This document shows positions 25,277-34,141 of a stretch of DNA of 64,000 nucleotides, one piece after another. The position numbers and the translations under genes are program-made. The notes beneath the pieces were generated by a model. That model was not told where the DNA came from and made no database searches. It worked only from the letters and a program-made list of their open reading frames with translations. Where the stretch lies: NCBI RefSeq assembly GCF_900156055.1, contig NZ_FTMQ01000001.1, forward strand, positions 186,001 to 250,000, read 5' to 3'. Each line of letters begins with the position of its first letter. The stretch's first letter is position 1. This DNA comes from Rhizobium sp. RU33A. Its GTDB lineage: Bacteria > Pseudomonadota > Alphaproteobacteria > Rhizobiales > Rhizobiaceae.

Positions 25277-26548
25277 TCAGCTCGCCTTCGCAAAACCAGC
25301 CTGTCCGGCCAGAATCCGGTCGAGCGCTGCTGTAAAGCGGTCCACTTCCTCAAGCGTATTGTAGTGCACCATCGAGACGCGCAGCATGCCGCCGTGGTCC
25401 GTCAGGCCGAGATATTCGGCGAGCCGGCGCGAGTGAAAATCGCCGAAGCGCATCGCGATCTTCTCCGCATCCATCGCCCTGCACATCTCGCCGGCATCGC
25501 GACCGTCGAGACGGAAGGCGATGGTCGGCACCCGGCGGCTCTCGTGATTGGCAGAGTGGCCAACGATCATGCAGTCATTGCGGGAGCGCAGATAGGTAAG
25601 CAGACGGTCGGTCAACGCATCTTCCTGCGCCGTGATCGCCTCATAGGCGGCCTCTATCTTCTGGCGCACGCTGCCGGTTTCGCCGGCCTGTTCGCCAAGG
25701 CTCGCGAGGTAATCGACGATACCGCAGGTGGAATAGGCGAGCTCGTAATTGGGGTTGCCCGGCTCCAGCTTGCCCGGCACTTTGTCTCGGCCGTAGAAAT
25801 AGTGGTAGAGCGTGTCGAGCTCGAGAAGAAGGTCGTATTTGCCATACATCAGCGCATAATGCGGACCATAGGTCTTGTAGAGACTGAAGACATAGTAGTC
25901 GACGTCGAAGGCCTGAACGTCGACCGCGCGATGCGGTGCATAGGCGACGGCATCGACGCAGATCTTGGCGCCGCGGGCATGCACGAAATCGGCGATCTCG
26001 CGGATCGGGTTGATCGAGCCGAGGATGTTCGAGCAATGCGTGACACAGACGAGCTTCGTGCGTTCGCTCATCAACGGTGCGAGATCGGCGAGGTCGAGCG
26101 TCAGCGTGTCCTTGTTCAGCGGCCAGATCTTTAGCACCACGCCGCGCTCCTGCAGCCGGTCCCAGGGGCCGATATTGGATTCGTGGTCTGAGACGGTGAT
26201 GATGATCTCGTCACCCGCCGACAACTGACTATGCATGGCGCGTGCGAGGTTCTGCAACAGCGCTGTCGTGGAATTGCCGAAGACGATCTCTTCCGGCCGG
26301 CCGGCATTGACCAGATGCATGGCCGCCGTGCGCGCCTCATAGAGCGCTGCGGCTGCAGCCTGCGAGACCTCGTAGGAGCCGCCGATCTGCACGTTCTTCT
26401 CATAGAGGAAGGTGTTGATGCGCTCGACCGCGCCCTTCAGGATCTGCGAGCCGCCCGCATTGTCGAAGAAGGTCCAGCCGCGGGCGAGGCCCGGGAACTG
26501 GCTGCGCACATAGTCGAGATCGAGCGGCTTGGCGGAAGGGGCTGGCAT
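25277..26548 (-). CDS. class V PLP-dependent aminotransferase / cysteine-desulfurase-like enzyme
   Basis: 423 residues, fold type I. FFDNAGGSQILKGAVERIN at the N-terminus (FxDNAGG is usual for the family), PLP-aspartate region CVDAVAYAPHRAVDV, and Schiff-base Lys in FSLYKTYGPH. The catalytic Cys loop of true IscS/SufS desulfurases is not apparent and no isc/suf genes are nearby, so it probably acts on an amino compound from the import system. Start ATG at 26548 with GGAGGACACC upstream. 25 bases separate it from the hydantoinase start. Confidence 0.8.
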   Translation of the reverse strand: MPAPSAKPLDLDYVRSQFPGLARGWTFFDNAGGSQILKGAVERINTFLYEKNVQIGGSYEVSQAAAAALYEARTAAMHLVNAGRPEEIVFGNSTTALLQNLARAMHSQLSAGDEIIITVSDHESNIGPWDRLQERGVVLKIWPLNKDTLTLDLADLAPLMSERTKLVCVTHCSNILGSINPIREIADFVHARGAKICVDAVAYAPHRAVDVQAFDVDYYVFSLYKTYGPHYALMYGKYDLLLELDTLYHYFYGRDKVPGKLEPGNPNYELAYSTCGIVDYLASLGEQAGETGSVRQKIEAAYEAITAQEDALTDRLLTYLRSRNDCMIVGHSANHESRRVPTIAFRLDGRDAGEMCRAMDAEKIAMRFGDFHSRRLAEYLGLTDHGGMLRVSMVHYNTLEEVDRFTAALDRILAGQAGFAKAS

Positions 26549-26578
26549 TGCGGGGTGTCCTCCAGTGTTTTTTCTTGT

Positions 26579-27328
26579 TCAGTGATTGAGGACTGCGCGC
26601 AGGAAGCCGCGCGTCCGTTCATGCTGTGGGGCGTCGAAGATGTCTGCCGGCGCTCCGCTTTCAACCAGCCGCCCGCCATCCATGAAAATCACCCGGTCTG
26701 CGACTTGGCGGGCGAAACCCATTTCGTGGGTGACGACGATCATGGTGACGCCGGAGCCCGCCAGCTTGCGCATGACATCAAGCACTTCGCCCACCATTTC
26801 CGGGTCGAGCGCCGATGTCGGCTCGTCGAAGAGCAGGACGCGCGGCTCCATGGCCAGCGCCCGAGCAATCGCAACGCGCTGCTGCTGGCCGCCGGAGAGC
26901 TGTCCCGGAAATTTCTCCGCCTGTTCTGAAATGCCCACCCGGGCAAGCAGTTCGCGCGCCTTACGTTCTGCCTCCGCCACGGATGTGCCGCGCACCCGCA
27001 TCGGGGCGAGCATGACGTTCTTCAATACGGTCATGTGCGGGAAGAGGTTGAAGGACTGGAACACCATGCCGACTTCGGCGCGCACCTTGGCAAGCGCCGG
27101 GCCAGGCTCGACGCGAATGCCATCGACGGTGATCCGGCTTTCCGGCGCAAAGGCCTCGAGATGATTGATGCAGCGGATCAGCGTCGACTTGCCCGAGCCA
27201 GAGGGGCCGATGACGCAGACAACTTCACCTTCTGATATGTCGAGGTCGATATCGTGCAACACGGTGAAAGTACCATAGGCCTTGGTCAGCCCACGGATCG
27301 AGATAAGGGGCGCGGTGGTTCCGGTCAT
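26579..27328 (-). CDS. polar amino acid ABC transporter ATPase
   Basis: 249 residues, HisP/GlnQ-type ATPase. Walker [10 protein letters not shown] near residue 41, Q-loop [15 protein letters not shown], signature [15 protein letters not shown], Walker [16 protein letters not shown]-switch [15 protein letters not shown]. Its ATG overlaps the last base of the permease stop. 30 bases separate it from the PLP-enzyme start, so transporter and enzymes form one operon. Confidence 0.95.
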   Translation of the reverse strand: MTGTTAPLISIRGLTKAYGTFTVLHDIDLDISEGEVVCVIGPSGSGKSTLIRCINHLEAFAPESRITVDGIRVEPGPALAKVRAEVGMVFQSFNLFPHMTVLKNVMLAPMRVRGTSVAEAERKARELLARVGISEQAEKFPGQLSGGQQQRVAIARALAMEPRVLLFDEPTSALDPEMVGEVLDVMRKLAGSGVTMIVVTHEMGFARQVADRVIFMDGGRLVESGAPADIFDAPQHERTRGFLRAVLNH

Positions 27329-27999
27329 CAGCGTTTCCCCCGGCTGAAATGTTTCTCAAGGCGCGAGACGATTGCGACCATAGGCCAAAGGAGCGCGATG
27401 TAGATCAGCGCTGCGCCGATGAGGGGTGTGGGATTGGCAGCGAGTGCCTGGGCCTGGGTCGCCTGCTTCAAGAGGTCGGGCATGGCGACAACGGAAGCGA
27501 GTGCCGTATCCTTCATGACGTTGATGCAGTTGTTGGTGAGCGGCGGAATGACGATGCGGATCGCCTGGGGCAGGATCACGTCGACCATGGTGTGGCGGTT
27601 GGACAGACCGAGGGCCGCCGACGCTTCGAACTGGCCATGCGGGATGGCCTCGATGCCGGCGCGGAAGATCTCGGCGGTGTAGGCAGCAGACACCAGAGAC
27701 AGGGCAGTCACCGCCGACAGGAAAGGCGAGAGGCGAATGCCGACGAAGGGCAAGGCGTAGTAGACGACGATCAGCAGCACCAGAAGCGGGATCGAGCGGA
27801 AGATGTCGATGTAGATCCGGATCAGAACCTTGAAGAAGGCCGGTGCGTAGAGGCGTGCGACTGCGAGGAAAAGGCCGCCGGCAAGGCCGACGAGAATGCT
27901 CGTCACGCCGATCTGGAGCGTGACCAGCAGCCCCCAGAGCAGCGCAGGAAGACTGTCGGCCAAAACGTTGAGGTTGAAGAAGGTATTGAGGAGTGTCAT
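27328..27999 (-). CDS. polar amino acid ABC transporter permease (HisM family)
   Basis: 223 residues with five hydrophobic segments. The N-terminal [19 protein letters not shown] and the EAA-type coupling loop [25 protein letters not shown] (about residues 123-147, read in parts) are diagnostic. Only one permease gene is present, so it would work as a homodimer. Confidence 0.93.
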   Translation of the reverse strand: MTLLNTFFNLNVLADSLPALLWGLLVTLQIGVTSILVGLAGGLFLAVARLYAPAFFKVLIRIYIDIFRSIPLLVLLIVVYYALPFVGIRLSPFLSAVTALSLVSAAYTAEIFRAGIEAIPHGQFEASAALGLSNRHTMVDVILPQAIRIVIPPLTNNCINVMKDTALASVVAMPDLLKQATQAQALAANPTPLIGAALIYIALLWPMVAIVSRLEKHFSRGKR

Positions 28000-28022
28000 G
28001 CCGCATCGGCTCCTTTGGCAAG

Positions 28023-28048
28023 TCGGCGGGACAAGAGCATCCCGCCGA
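28023..28048 (-). terminator. intra-operon hairpin after the amino acid binding-protein gene
   Basis: Perfect 9-bp arms TCGGCGGGA (28023-28031) and TCCCGCCGA (28040-28048) with an 8-base loop, 15 bases after the binding-protein stop. There is no T tract on the minus strand, so it more likely stabilises the upstream message or slows polymerase than terminates fully. Confidence 0.5.
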
Positions 28049-28062
28049 TCGCGTTTTGAGCG

Positions 28063-28857
28063 TTACATGGCTTTAGGCATGTCGAGTACGGTGACCGTCG
28101 AGGTCGTGTCTTCTGCCTTGGCACCGAACCAGGTCTCGTGCAGCTGGGCGATGAAGCCTTCCTGCTTGAGCGTGGTGATCACGGCATTGACTTCCGTTGC
28201 GAGCGGATCGTCCTTGTTGAACATGATCGAGTATTTCTCGCCTGTCGGGATGCGCTCGACCACCTTCAGTTCCGGCTTGTCCTTGGCGTAGTAGAGAAGT
28301 GCCGGGATGTCGGAGATATAGCCATCGATGCGACCGGCAACGAGATCGAGCATCGCGGGCTGCAGGCCTTCGAAGCGGCGGATTTCGCCGAGTTTGTATT
28401 CGCCCTTGTTGGCCTCGGACCACATGTCGCCGGTCGAGCCGGTATCGACACCGACGACCTTCTCGCCCATGTCCTTGAGACCCATGATGCCGGAGGCGGC
28501 AGTCACGGTCAGCGACTGGTCGCTGTCATAATAGGGCTGCGCGAAGGATACCGATTCCAGACGCTTCTCGGTGATGGTGATCGACGAGATCGCCATGTTG
28601 ATGCGGCCCGACTGCACGGCCGGGAAGAGGCCGTTGAACGGGGTGTTGACGAATTCGACCGTCTTGCCGAGGCGTTTGGCGATCTCATTGACGAGATCGA
28701 CCTCGAAGCCCGTGACCTTGCCGCTGGCGTCTTCAAATTCCCAAGGTACGTTGCCGATATTGGCGCCGACGGTCAGATCTGCGGCATGGGCGGACGTGCC
28801 AAATGCGGCAAGCAGGCCCGCGAAGATGGATGCTGTAAATGTGGTTGAACGTGTCAT
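28063..28857 (-). CDS. amino-acid-type ABC transporter substrate-binding protein
   Basis: 264 residues from the ATG at 28857 (AAGGGGAACTC upstream); signal peptide to AHA at about residue 24. Family 3 solute-binding fold: WEFEDASGKVTGFEVDL (ligand-pocket entry), RINMAISSITITEKR (Arg/Asp contact region), GVDTGSTGDMW. Receptor for the importer encoded just downstream. Linkage to a hydantoinase and a class V PLP enzyme suggests an unusual amino or imino compound rather than a standard amino acid; the ligand cannot be read from sequence. Confidence 0.92.
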   Translation of the reverse strand: MTRSTTFTASIFAGLLAAFGTSAHAADLTVGANIGNVPWEFEDASGKVTGFEVDLVNEIAKRLGKTVEFVNTPFNGLFPAVQSGRINMAISSITITEKRLESVSFAQPYYDSDQSLTVTAASGIMGLKDMGEKVVGVDTGSTGDMWSEANKGEYKLGEIRRFEGLQPAMLDLVAGRIDGYISDIPALLYYAKDKPELKVVERIPTGEKYSIMFNKDDPLATEVNAVITTLKQEGFIAQLHETWFGAKAEDTTSTVTVLDMPKAM

Positions 28858-28904
28858 GAGAGTTCCCCTTGTTTTTTGAACATGACTCAATCTACATTGG
28901 TCTA

Positions 28905-28919
28905 ACTGGTCAGACCAGT
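28905..28919. promoter_or_regulatory. FadR-type GntR operator between importer operon and its regulator
   Basis: ACTGGTCAGACCAGT is a perfect palindrome around a single A. Its core TGGTCAGACCA fits the FadR-subfamily consensus TGGTNNNACCA. It sits in the 154-base divergent region, 48 bases before the binding-protein start and 92 before the regulator start. Confidence 0.7.
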
Positions 28920-29011
28920 CAGGCCAAACAAGCATGCTGCTTTGTGCTTGGCAAGGGGATGGCGAAAAAAATAGATTGCGAGCTGAAGCACGCCGCCGGG
29001 GAAGGGACTGC

Positions 29012-29710
29012 ATGTTCAACAAGACGCTCGTTCCGCAGTCTGTGGCACGCGAAATCCAGGGTATGATCCAGTCCGGACAGCTGAAGCCGGGCGAGAAGAT
29101 CCCCTCCCAGCGGGAGTTCTCCCAGAAGTTCGGCATCAGCCGAGCCTCTCTGCGGGAAGCGCTGCTGACACTGGAAACGCTGGGGCTTTTGAAGACCGAG
29201 GCGGGGCGGGGCACGTTCGTTGCAAGCCCTTCAGTGACCAGTTCGGGTGCCGCCGGTCACATGGCGCCCTGGCGCTATTCCGACAGCTATTCCGTCTTTG
29301 ACGTCTTCCAGACACGCATCCTTCTGGAGGGCGAGATCGCCCGCTTGGCGGCGGGCCGACTGACCCAGTTGCAACTCGACAAGATGGAGAAGGCGACACG
29401 GACGATGGAAGAGTGCTGGGCAAACCAGGATCTGCTCGCCAATGTCGAGGCTGACCTCGAATTTCACGGGCTGATCGTCTCGGCCTGCTCGAACGCCATG
29501 CTGAAGGCGCTCTACCAGACCGTCCGCGATCTTGTGACGGAAACGCAGCGCCAGCCGATCCCGATCACCGATCCCGAACGCATGCGGGAATCCATCGCCG
29601 AACACCGCAGGATCATCCTTGCCCTGCGCTCCAACGACGGCGCGCGCGCCAAGCTCGAGATGGAAACCCACATCCGCAACACCGCGCGTTGCGCCGGGCT
29701 CGAGCCGTAG
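29012..29710 (+). CDS. FadR-subfamily GntR regulator
   Basis: 232 residues from the ATG at 29012 (GGGGAAGGGA upstream). N-terminal winged helix: GQLKPGEKIPSQREFSQKFG, then ISRASLREALLTLETLGLL; C-terminal FCD domain with histidines in EFHGLI and EHRRII as metal/ligand contacts. Divergent from the importer-hydantoinase operon, with a matching operator between them. It is almost certainly the local regulator of that operon; the effector is likely the imported compound or a product. Confidence 0.92.
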   Translation: MFNKTLVPQSVAREIQGMIQSGQLKPGEKIPSQREFSQKFGISRASLREALLTLETLGLLKTEAGRGTFVASPSVTSSGAAGHMAPWRYSDSYSVFDVFQTRILLEGEIARLAAGRLTQLQLDKMEKATRTMEECWANQDLLANVEADLEFHGLIVSACSNAMLKALYQTVRDLVTETQRQPIPITDPERMRESIAEHRRIILALRSNDGARAKLEMETHIRNTARCAGLEP

Positions 29711-29835
29711 GCAGCGCCCCTGCGCCTTTCGCAGAGTGACAATGCAGTGGGAACTTCCCGGATCGTCATCCCGTTCTTTGCTCAGATTGGGGGCATGGCA
29801 CTGGTGCCGCGCTGCAGAGATCGAGGAAGGACATC

Positions 29836-30138
29836 ATGACCGACAGCTTCAAGCCGACGACGGCCATGGCAGAGGAGGCCTCCCGTGGTCTGGAACTGCG
29901 CGAGAAGTTCAAGCGCGGCGGAACCGCAGTCGGCGTCGCCCGCGCACGCGATCTGAAAAACCGGCGCAACCTCAGCGAAGACACGCTGAAGCGTATGAAA
30001 AGCTACTTCGCCCGCCACAAGGTCGACAAGCGCGCCAAGAATTTCGGCCACAATGACAATCCGTCTGCGGGTTACATCGCCTGGCTCCTGTGGGGCGGTG
30101 ATGCCGGACGCGACTGGGTGAAGGACAAGCTCGCCTGA
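29836..30138 (+). CDS. conserved small protein, phage-associated-like
   Basis: 100 residues, basic. Core pattern GGTAVGVARARDL..LSEDTLKRMKSYFARH and the C-terminal NPSAGYIAWLLWGGDAG. Proteins with the same (P)SAG.IAW.LWGGD ending occur both in phages and as single genes in Alphaproteobacteria; their function is unknown to me. ATG at 29836 follows GAGGAAGGA. It precedes a TUDOR-like small protein by 42 bases, so the two may be co-expressed. No other phage genes are nearby. Confidence 0.7.
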   Translation: MTDSFKPTTAMAEEASRGLELREKFKRGGTAVGVARARDLKNRRNLSEDTLKRMKSYFARHKVDKRAKNFGHNDNPSAGYIAWLLWGGDAGRDWVKDKLA

Positions 30139-30180
30139 CATGGACGCAGGCCGAAGCCAACAGGACCAGGGAGAACCGAC

Positions 30181-30390
30181 ATGACCAAGACTTTTCACAA
30201 GGGCGACAAGGTCGAATGGAAGACCAGCCAGGGCAAGACCGAAGGCAAGGTAGTGAAGAAGCAGACGAGCCCGACGAAGATCAAGGATCACCCGGTCAAG
30301 GCGTCCAAATCCGATCCGCAATACATCGTCGAAAGCGCAAAGACCGGCAAGCGCGCTGTGCACAAGCCGGATGCCCTCCACAAGGCTTGA
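30181..30390 (+). CDS. small HVA1/DUF2945 family protein (TUDOR-like)
   Basis: 69 residues, strongly basic. FHKGDKVEWKTSQGKTEGKV, the VKASKSDPQYIVES segment and the GKRAVHKPDAL ending match the DUF2945 (hypervirulence-associated, TUDOR-like) family. A small barrel that may bind nucleic acid or protein; no role is established. Follows the 100-residue gene closely with AGGGAGAACCGAC before the ATG. Confidence 0.82.
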   Translation: MTKTFHKGDKVEWKTSQGKTEGKVVKKQTSPTKIKDHPVKASKSDPQYIVESAKTGKRAVHKPDALHKA

Positions 30391-30486
30391 TGCAAGGCGG
30401 TGGAGGGTCCGTTCTTGGTCCGGCCTCCGAATCGGCAATCGCGCCCCGGTGTTGACCCATTGGCCAAGGACTGCGACAAGGCTCGA

Positions 30487-31644
30487 ATGCATACACCGAT
30501 CGATATCGACCCGGATTATCTCAGGTCTCGGCTGAAGGCATTGCTCGCCATTCCGAGCCCGACTGGCTTCACCGACGAGGCCGTCCGGCACACCGCCCGC
30601 GAACTGGAACGTCTTGGACTTGAGGTCAAGCTGACCCGCAGAGGGGCGATCCGCGCCCGTCGACCGGGAGCCGCCGACAGGCCTGCCCGTGGCATCGTCT
30701 CCCACCTCGACACCCTAGGCGCCCAGGTAAAGGCGCTGAAAGACAACGGACGTCTGGAACTGGTCTCCATCGGTCATTGGTCTGCCCGCTTCGCCGAAGG
30801 CGCCCGCGCCTCGATCTTTTCGACCAAGGGCATTTACCGCGGCTCCATCCTGCCCTTGAAGGCATCCGGGCATACCTTCAACGATGAGGTCGACACACAG
30901 CCGACAGGCTGGCGGCATATCGAAATGCGCATCGACGCTCTGGCGCGCGACCGCAAGGACATCGTGCAACTGGGCATCGATATCGGTGACATCGTTGCGA
31001 TCGATCCGCAGCCGGAGTTTCTCGAAAACGGCTTCATCGTCTCGCGTCATCTCGACGACAAGGCCGGTGTCGCCATCATGCTGGCAGCACTCGAGGCAAT
31101 GCAGCGGCAGGACATCGAGACACCGGTCGATACCTATTGGCTGTTCACCATCGGCGAAGAAGTTGGTGTCGGCGCCTCCGCCGCGCTCGTGCCGGAGATC
31201 GCCTCCCTGGTCGCCATCGACAATGGCACCACAGCACCCGGCCAGGCTTCCGACGAATTCGGCGTGACGCTCGCCATGGCCGACCAGACTGGCCCCTTCG
31301 ACTATCATTTGTCCAAGAAGCTCTTCGAACTGTGCGGCGAACATGGCATCCGCGTCCAGAAGGATGTCTTCCGCTACTATCGCTCCGATGCCGCCTCGGC
31401 GGTCGAGGCCGGACATGATGTGCGCACCGCACTGCTCGCCTTCGGCGTCGATGCCTCGCACGGCTATGAGCGCATTCATCTCCATGCGCTGATCTCGGTC
31501 GCCAAGCTGGTGGTCCATTACGCCGCGAGCGAGGTGCAGATCGAACGCGATTCCGAAGAGGTGTCCGGTCTGCGCGGCTTCACCCGACAGAAGGTGGCGC
31601 CAGCCGAGCAGGTGCTTCGAGCAAACGAACCCGACGAACCATAA
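30487..31644 (+). CDS. M42-family peptidase of the NAGGN osmoprotectant system
   Basis: 385 residues from the ATG at 30487 (AAGG upstream). M42 metallopeptidase fold: SPTGFTDEAVR, first metal His in GIVSHLDTLGAQV, Asp in HLDDKAGVAIML, Glu pair in TIGEEVGVGAS, and a late YRSDAASAVEAGHDVRTA block. This subfamily is found next to N-acetylglutaminylglutamine amide synthesis genes and is thought to turn over or process the osmolyte. Here the synthesis genes lie 4 kb downstream on the same strand, with four unrelated-looking genes between. Substrate assignment is by family association. Confidence 0.85.
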   Translation: MHTPIDIDPDYLRSRLKALLAIPSPTGFTDEAVRHTARELERLGLEVKLTRRGAIRARRPGAADRPARGIVSHLDTLGAQVKALKDNGRLELVSIGHWSARFAEGARASIFSTKGIYRGSILPLKASGHTFNDEVDTQPTGWRHIEMRIDALARDRKDIVQLGIDIGDIVAIDPQPEFLENGFIVSRHLDDKAGVAIMLAALEAMQRQDIETPVDTYWLFTIGEEVGVGASAALVPEIASLVAIDNGTTAPGQASDEFGVTLAMADQTGPFDYHLSKKLFELCGEHGIRVQKDVFRYYRSDAASAVEAGHDVRTALLAFGVDASHGYERIHLHALISVAKLVVHYAASEVQIERDSEEVSGLRGFTRQKVAPAEQVLRANEPDEP

Positions 31645-31815
31645 TTCTGGCACGTCGAACCATCCGCCCACGTCGCGGATCGCCACAGTTGAAGCCGCTT
31701 TTGAGGCGCGATTGTTGCGAAGTTTCGCGCATGGCTTGACATCCGATTGCGGCGGTTGTTTCCCCCTGCTAGCGTTCGGAATGGCGGATGCGCCGAACCT
31801 GCGGAGAGTGAGACA

Positions 31816-32802
31816 ATGTCGGGCGACGAGGCAACGAAAAGGCCGCGGCTGAAGATCGGCTTCGTGCTGTCGCGTTCCTTCACGCTCTCCGCCTTCGCGC
31901 TCTTCATTGATACCATCCGACTTGCCAGCGACGAATATGATCGGTCGGGCCGCGTGCTCGCGGATTGGCAGGTGCTCGGCAGCACGCGTCACCTGATCAG
32001 TTCGAGCTGCGGTGTGCAGGTTGCACCGACCAGCGACTTCGTCGATCCGAGCCGCTTTGATTACATCGTTGTGGTCGGCGGCCTGCTCGGGCGCCAGGCC
32101 GCGGTGGACGATCAGACTATCGCCTTTCTGAAAAGGGCCGATGCCCAGAAGGTGCCGCTGATCGGCCTTTGCACGGGAACCTTCATCCTCGCGGACGCGG
32201 GTCTGATGAAGAACCACCAGACCTGCGTCAGTTGGCTCCACTACCAGCAGTTCCGCGACCGTTTTCCAGATCATGAGGTCCGCTCCGACCGTCTGTTCAA
32301 TCTCGATCGCCGCCGCGGCTCCTGTGCCGGTGGCAGCAGCTCCGCCGACCTCGCCGCCTTTATCGTCCGCCAGTATCTCGGCCACGATGCCGAGCGAAAC
32401 GCGCTTGAAGTCCTGCAGATCGAGAAGGCCCGAACCAACAGGGACATCCAGGTCCGTCGCCCGCTCACCATCGAATGCGACGATCCCCGGGTGAAAGCGG
32501 TTCTGATCCTGATGGAGCAGAGCCTCGAAAACGAACTGACCATCGATCAGCTCGCCCGCTCGGTCGGCCTTTCGCGCCGCCAGCTCGAGCGCCTCTTCGC
32601 CCAGAAGATCGATGTCTCGCCCGCCCGCATCTACACCAAGCTGCGCATGGAGCGCGCCAAGATGCTGGTCACCCAGACCAACGCTTCGCTGATCGATATC
32701 GCCCTTCAGGTCGGCTTCCAGAACACCTCCCATTTCACCCGGGTCTTCAAGGGCACCTATGGCAGGACGCCGGGCCAGATGCGCAGTCATCCGACGGTTT
32801 GA
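31816..32802 (+). CDS. GlxA-type AraC regulator (DJ-1/PfpI domain + AraC HTH)
   Basis: 328 residues from the ATG at 31816. The N-terminal DJ-1/PfpI-like domain (residues ~12-190) has LIGLCTGTFILADAGLM with the nucleophile-elbow Cys. The C-terminal double helix-turn-helix: ENELTIDQLARSVGLSRRQLERLF and the VGFQNTSHFTRVFKGTYGRTPGQ block. Relatives control arginine, carnitine, choline/glycine betaine and other amine catabolism. It sits inside the split osmolyte locus, so control of NAGGN or another compatible solute is possible but unproven. Confidence 0.92.
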   Translation: MSGDEATKRPRLKIGFVLSRSFTLSAFALFIDTIRLASDEYDRSGRVLADWQVLGSTRHLISSSCGVQVAPTSDFVDPSRFDYIVVVGGLLGRQAAVDDQTIAFLKRADAQKVPLIGLCTGTFILADAGLMKNHQTCVSWLHYQQFRDRFPDHEVRSDRLFNLDRRRGSCAGGSSSADLAAFIVRQYLGHDAERNALEVLQIEKARTNRDIQVRRPLTIECDDPRVKAVLILMEQSLENELTIDQLARSVGLSRRQLERLFAQKIDVSPARIYTKLRMERAKMLVTQTNASLIDIALQVGFQNTSHFTRVFKGTYGRTPGQMRSHPTV

Positions 32803-32940
32803 CCGCGATCGGCGCTCGCGCATCAGCTGCTTTTAGCGCCGCCTTGTTTAGGTCTGTTGCCTGCGACGCAAAGGCCCGGGTCGCCCGCTTGTGAGCCGGC
32901 TCGGCCAGTGCTATCCAGCAGACATCTGTCGGGGGATAGA

Positions 32941-33333
32941 ATGGCCGAACGGGGCTTTGAGTTGAGTTTTGACCGGGCGATACGCATGATCTGCGTCATC
33001 GCGATGGTGCTGCTCGGCCTCGCGCATCGCCCTGCCGTTCCATCCACACCGCAGCTTTCATCGCAGGAAATCGCAGCCCTTACCTTGCCGGATGGCAGCC
33101 TGCCTGAGCTCTGCCTGCCGACAGAGGACGGCAAGGCCAAGGGCCACGCCGTCTCGTCCGATTGTGAAGCTTGCCGCATCGCGGCATCAGCCCTGTTGCC
33201 TGCCCCGGCCGATTCGGTCGGCATCCGCATGCCGCTCATGGCAGCAGTGACCTTGCCGCAGCCGGCAGAGGCTCACTATCGCCAGCTTTTCCCGCCCGAC
33301 AGCCATCCCCGCGCGCCCCCTATCACCGCCTGA
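32941..33333 (+). CDS. small exported/anchored protein, DUF2946-like
   Basis: 130 residues, ATG at 32941 with GGGGGATAGA upstream. One hydrophobic segment (about 15-30), a pair of cysteines in SDCEACRIAASALLP, and a Pro-rich end finishing with HPRAPPITA. This resembles DUF2946, a family often seen near copper or iron transport genes. No TonB receptor or copper chaperone is adjacent. It lies upstream of a Crp/Fnr regulator and a PepSY membrane protein in the same direction; a role in metal handling is inferred only from this company. Confidence 0.6.
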   Translation: MAERGFELSFDRAIRMICVIAMVLLGLAHRPAVPSTPQLSSQEIAALTLPDGSLPELCLPTEDGKAKGHAVSSDCEACRIAASALLPAPADSVGIRMPLMAAVTLPQPAEAHYRQLFPPDSHPRAPPITA

Positions 33334-33423
33334 TCGAAAGCCATGGCCGGCGCATGTCTGCGCCCGGCTGTCCGTGTCGTCAGGCCGGTGAGCTAGCAAT
33401 CGCGCAGCTCCGGTCAAAATCGG

Positions 33424-34113
33424 ATGTCTGTCATGCTGCAAATGTTTGCCGATTGCGGGGCGCCGCCTGCGTTCCCGCCTGTCTCGTCAACCTTGTCCCC
33501 ACAACGGGCGATGTCGCTCGCCGGTCCGCTTCTGCCGCCGCGCACCGTCGTCTTTCTCGAAGGTCTGGCCCGCTCCCCGCAATACCGCGTCGTCGATGGC
33601 TGTGTCGCCACCGCCCAGACATTGGTCGATGGTCGGCGCCAGATCATCGATCTCATCGGCCCCGGACGCCTGATCGGCCTCGGTTTTGGTGATCAGAACC
33701 GCTATTCCGCCGAGACGCTGGGTTTCACCCGGCTGGAGGCCGTGTCTGAAAGCATGGCGCAGGGCGAGCGTGATCTGGCGCTGAGCGAAATGCTGGCCCG
33801 GTCGCAAAGCCTCGTCATGCTGCTTGGTCGCAAGACCGCACCGGAGCGTGTCGCCTCTGCCCTCATCGATCTTGCGGAGCAATTCGGCCGCGCCGCGCGT
33901 GACAGGAAGCGGAGGTCCATCACCTTCCATCTTTACCCGACACGCGGCGATCTCGCCGACTGGCTTGGCCTCACCATCGAGACCGTAAGCCGCTGCCTCA
34001 CACGTCTGAAGAAGGCAGGGCTCATCGAGATCAAGCATGGCGATCTCGTCACCGTGCTCGATCCGGAACAGCTCGCAGGCGTCGCTGCCGGCGCTTATGC
34101 GCTCGCCAATTGA
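33424..34113 (+). CDS. Crp/Fnr-family transcriptional regulator
   Basis: Up to 229 residues; the start is uncertain, with ATGs at 33424, 33433 and 33442 and no strong ribosome site. N-terminal cyclic-nucleotide-binding-like beta-roll (LARSPQYRVVDGCVATAQTL..IIDLIGPGRLIGLGF, in parts) and C-terminal Crp HTH: TRGDLADWLGLTIETVSRCL. The recognition helix IETVSR is of the FNR/FixK kind, but the N-terminal four-cysteine cluster of oxygen-sensing FNR is absent (a single Cys in FADCGAPP), so direct oxygen sensing is unlikely. Probably regulates the neighbouring PepSY gene. Confidence 0.85.
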   Translation: MSVMLQMFADCGAPPAFPPVSSTLSPQRAMSLAGPLLPPRTVVFLEGLARSPQYRVVDGCVATAQTLVDGRRQIIDLIGPGRLIGLGFGDQNRYSAETLGFTRLEAVSESMAQGERDLALSEMLARSQSLVMLLGRKTAPERVASALIDLAEQFGRAARDRKRRSITFHLYPTRGDLADWLGLTIETVSRCLTRLKKAGLIEIKHGDLVTVLDPEQLAGVAAGAYALAN

Positions 34114-34141
34114 ATTTTCCCATAACCAACAGAGAATTAGG

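Noticed and set aside
25277..26548. Fe-S cluster cysteine desulfurase (iscS/sufS)
   Set aside because: No isc/suf neighbours and no visible catalytic Cys loop; context is an amino acid importer and a hydantoinase.
29836..30390. Prophage remnant
   Set aside because: Only one protein resembles phage gene products; no integrase, capsid, terminase or att repeat is nearby, though tRNA genes elsewhere in the window were checked for duplications.
30715..32823. 702-residue open frame on the minus strand
   Set aside because: Lies opposite the M42 peptidase and the GlxA-type regulator, whose motifs are unmistakable. Long antisense frames arise from high third-position GC; the peptide has no domain.
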